From assembly GCA_021823555.1 (NCBI GenBank), contig JAKANW010000210.1, positions 1 through 5,927 on the forward strand: a stretch of DNA of 5,927 bases, written 5' to 3'. Below, piece by piece: positions 5,325 through 5,927 of this stretch. A program made the translations under genes and the position numbers. This DNA is from Chloroflexota bacterium (lineage in GTDB: Bacteria > Chloroflexota > Anaerolineae > Anaerolineales > Villigracilaceae). The notes under the pieces were generated by a model that did no database searches, had not been told where the DNA came from, and was given only the letters and a program-made list of their open reading frames with translations. Every line of letters begins with the position of its first letter. Within the stretch, counting starts at the first letter, position 1.

Positions 5325-5660
5325 ATGACCCGCCAGCCTTTTTTCATTCCATCGGTGATCCTTCTCGTGCTTTCGATCCCTTTGATCCTGGGGCTGGTGC
5401 CGCGAAATTGGTTTTACGGCATTCGTACACGAGAGACGTTATCCAACGAATCAGTGTGGCGTGCGGCCAATCGTTGGAGCGGCTTGGGGATTTTTGTTTC
5501 CAGCCTGTTCTATTTGATGGTGGCCTGGGGAATGCCGTGTACCACCGCGACCGGCACCAATTTCTTGATTTGGATACTTCACGTGTTTGCCTTCGTTGCC
5601 CCACTGGCATTGACCTTTTTGATCCTCCGGGAATATCTGCGCGCCAGGAAAGATGACTGA
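5325..5660 (+). CDS. Short SdpI-family membrane protein
   Basis: This 111-residue protein has three probable membrane helices, at about residues 7-25, 53-70 and 80-101, and a positively charged C-terminus (REYLRARKDD). Between helices 1 and 2 is the family signature PRNWFYGIRTRETLSNESVWRAANR, which resembles the NxxYGxRTxxTLxxxxxWxxAN pattern of the SdpI/YhfL domain. Bacillus subtilis SdpI is about twice as long; it gives immunity to the SdpC toxin and helps sequester the repressor SdpR. Short one-domain homologues are common and mostly uncharacterised. No SdpC or SdpR partner is present in the window, so an immunity role should not be assumed. The start lies five bases after the cdd stop and lacks a strong SD, which suggests translational coupling. 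The 3' end overlaps recO by eight bases. Confidence 0.82.
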   Translation: MTRQPFFIPSVILLVLSIPLILGLVPRNWFYGIRTRETLSNESVWRAANRWSGLGIFVSSLFYLMVAWGMPCTTATGTNFLIWILHVFAFVAPLALTFLILREYLRARKDD

Positions 5661-5927
5661 CTTCCGTTCCTTCCGCGCCGAGGCCATTGTCCTGCGTCAC
5701 AGCGAGTGGGGCGAAGCCGACCGCCTGTTGACGTTGTACACGCGCGAACAGGGCAAGGTACGCGCCATCGCCAAAGGCGCGCGCAAAATTACATCACGCA
5801 AGGCGGGACATCTCGAACCGTTCACCCATGTCAGCTTGCAGCTTGCACGGGGTCGTGACCTGCTGATCGTCACGCAGGCCGAGACCATTGAAGCTTACCA
5901 GCCGCTGCGGGATGACCTGGCGCGGAT
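5653..5927 (+). CDS. recO: DNA repair protein RecO, N-terminal part (truncated by the window edge)
   Basis: RecO helps load RecA onto SSB-coated single-stranded DNA in the RecF pathway of gap repair and anneals complementary strands. The 91 visible codons match the N-terminal OB-fold domain: FRAEAIVLRHSEWGEADRLLTLYTREQGKVRAIAKGARK, with the family-typical GEADR and KGAR motifs and a lysine/arginine-rich strand suited to DNA contact. The frame is open to the last base, so the zinc-binding and helical C-terminal part lies outside the window. ATG 5653 overlaps the last eight bases of the upstream gene in another frame. AGGAA (5646-5650) lies very close upstream, so the two genes are probably translationally coupled. 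Confidence 0.92.
   Translation, partial: MTDFRSFRAEAIVLRHSEWGEADRLLTLYTREQGKVRAIAKGARKITSRKAGHLEPFTHVSLQLARGRDLLIVTQAETIEAYQPLRDDLAR

Overview
The window looks like ordinary bacterial chromosome with every recognisable gene on the + strand. The G+C content is moderately high, by eye in the mid-50s. Gene content and style suggest an uncultured Chloroflexota bacterium, probably Anaerolineae: two Opp/Dpp ATPases, a response regulator fused to a Roadblock/LC7-like domain, a lone tRNA-Gln without encoded CCA, and glmU followed by cdd, a short SdpI-family gene and recO. The taxonomic guess is inference; no 16S gene or lineage-specific marker is present.

Region 1 (1-2175) is a peptide-type ABC transporter segment. 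A 29-codon 3' end of an unidentified upstream gene is followed by an extended -10 promoter (TGC-TATAAT). Then come the two ATPase subunits, oppD/dppD-like and oppF/dppF-like. Both carry the C-terminal oligo_HPY region with four cysteines spaced like the iron-sulphur ligands reported in some members. Permease and substrate-binding genes would lie upstream, outside the window. For both ATPase genes the best Shine-Dalgarno site points to a start downstream of the longest open frame (GTG 132 and ATG 1183).

Region 2 (2183-3430) holds a 352-residue response regulator seven bases after oppF. It has a complete receiver domain, a Roadblock/LC7-like domain, a charged linker and a C-terminal tail that I do not recognise. 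A tRNA-Gln(TTG) with its own likely promoter follows, and then two consecutive hairpin-plus-T-run terminators. No terminator lies between the regulator and the tRNA, so the terminators may end both the opp/regulator transcript and the tRNA transcript.

Region 3 (3431-5927) is a second, tightly packed cluster: glmU (UDP-GlcNAc synthesis), cdd (cytidine deaminase), a three-helix SdpI-family membrane protein, and the 5' part of recO (recombinational repair). Gaps are 36 bp, 5 bp and an 8-bp overlap, and no terminator separates them. This suggests one housekeeping transcript, possibly started from a weak promoter upstream of glmU that contains a 10-bp palindrome.

No mobile element, CRISPR array, phage gene or clearly new system is visible. 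The most interesting items are the receiver-Roadblock regulator with its unexplained tail, the choice between a leaderless ATG and an SD-led GTG start for oppD, and the layered control signals around the tRNA/glmU junction.
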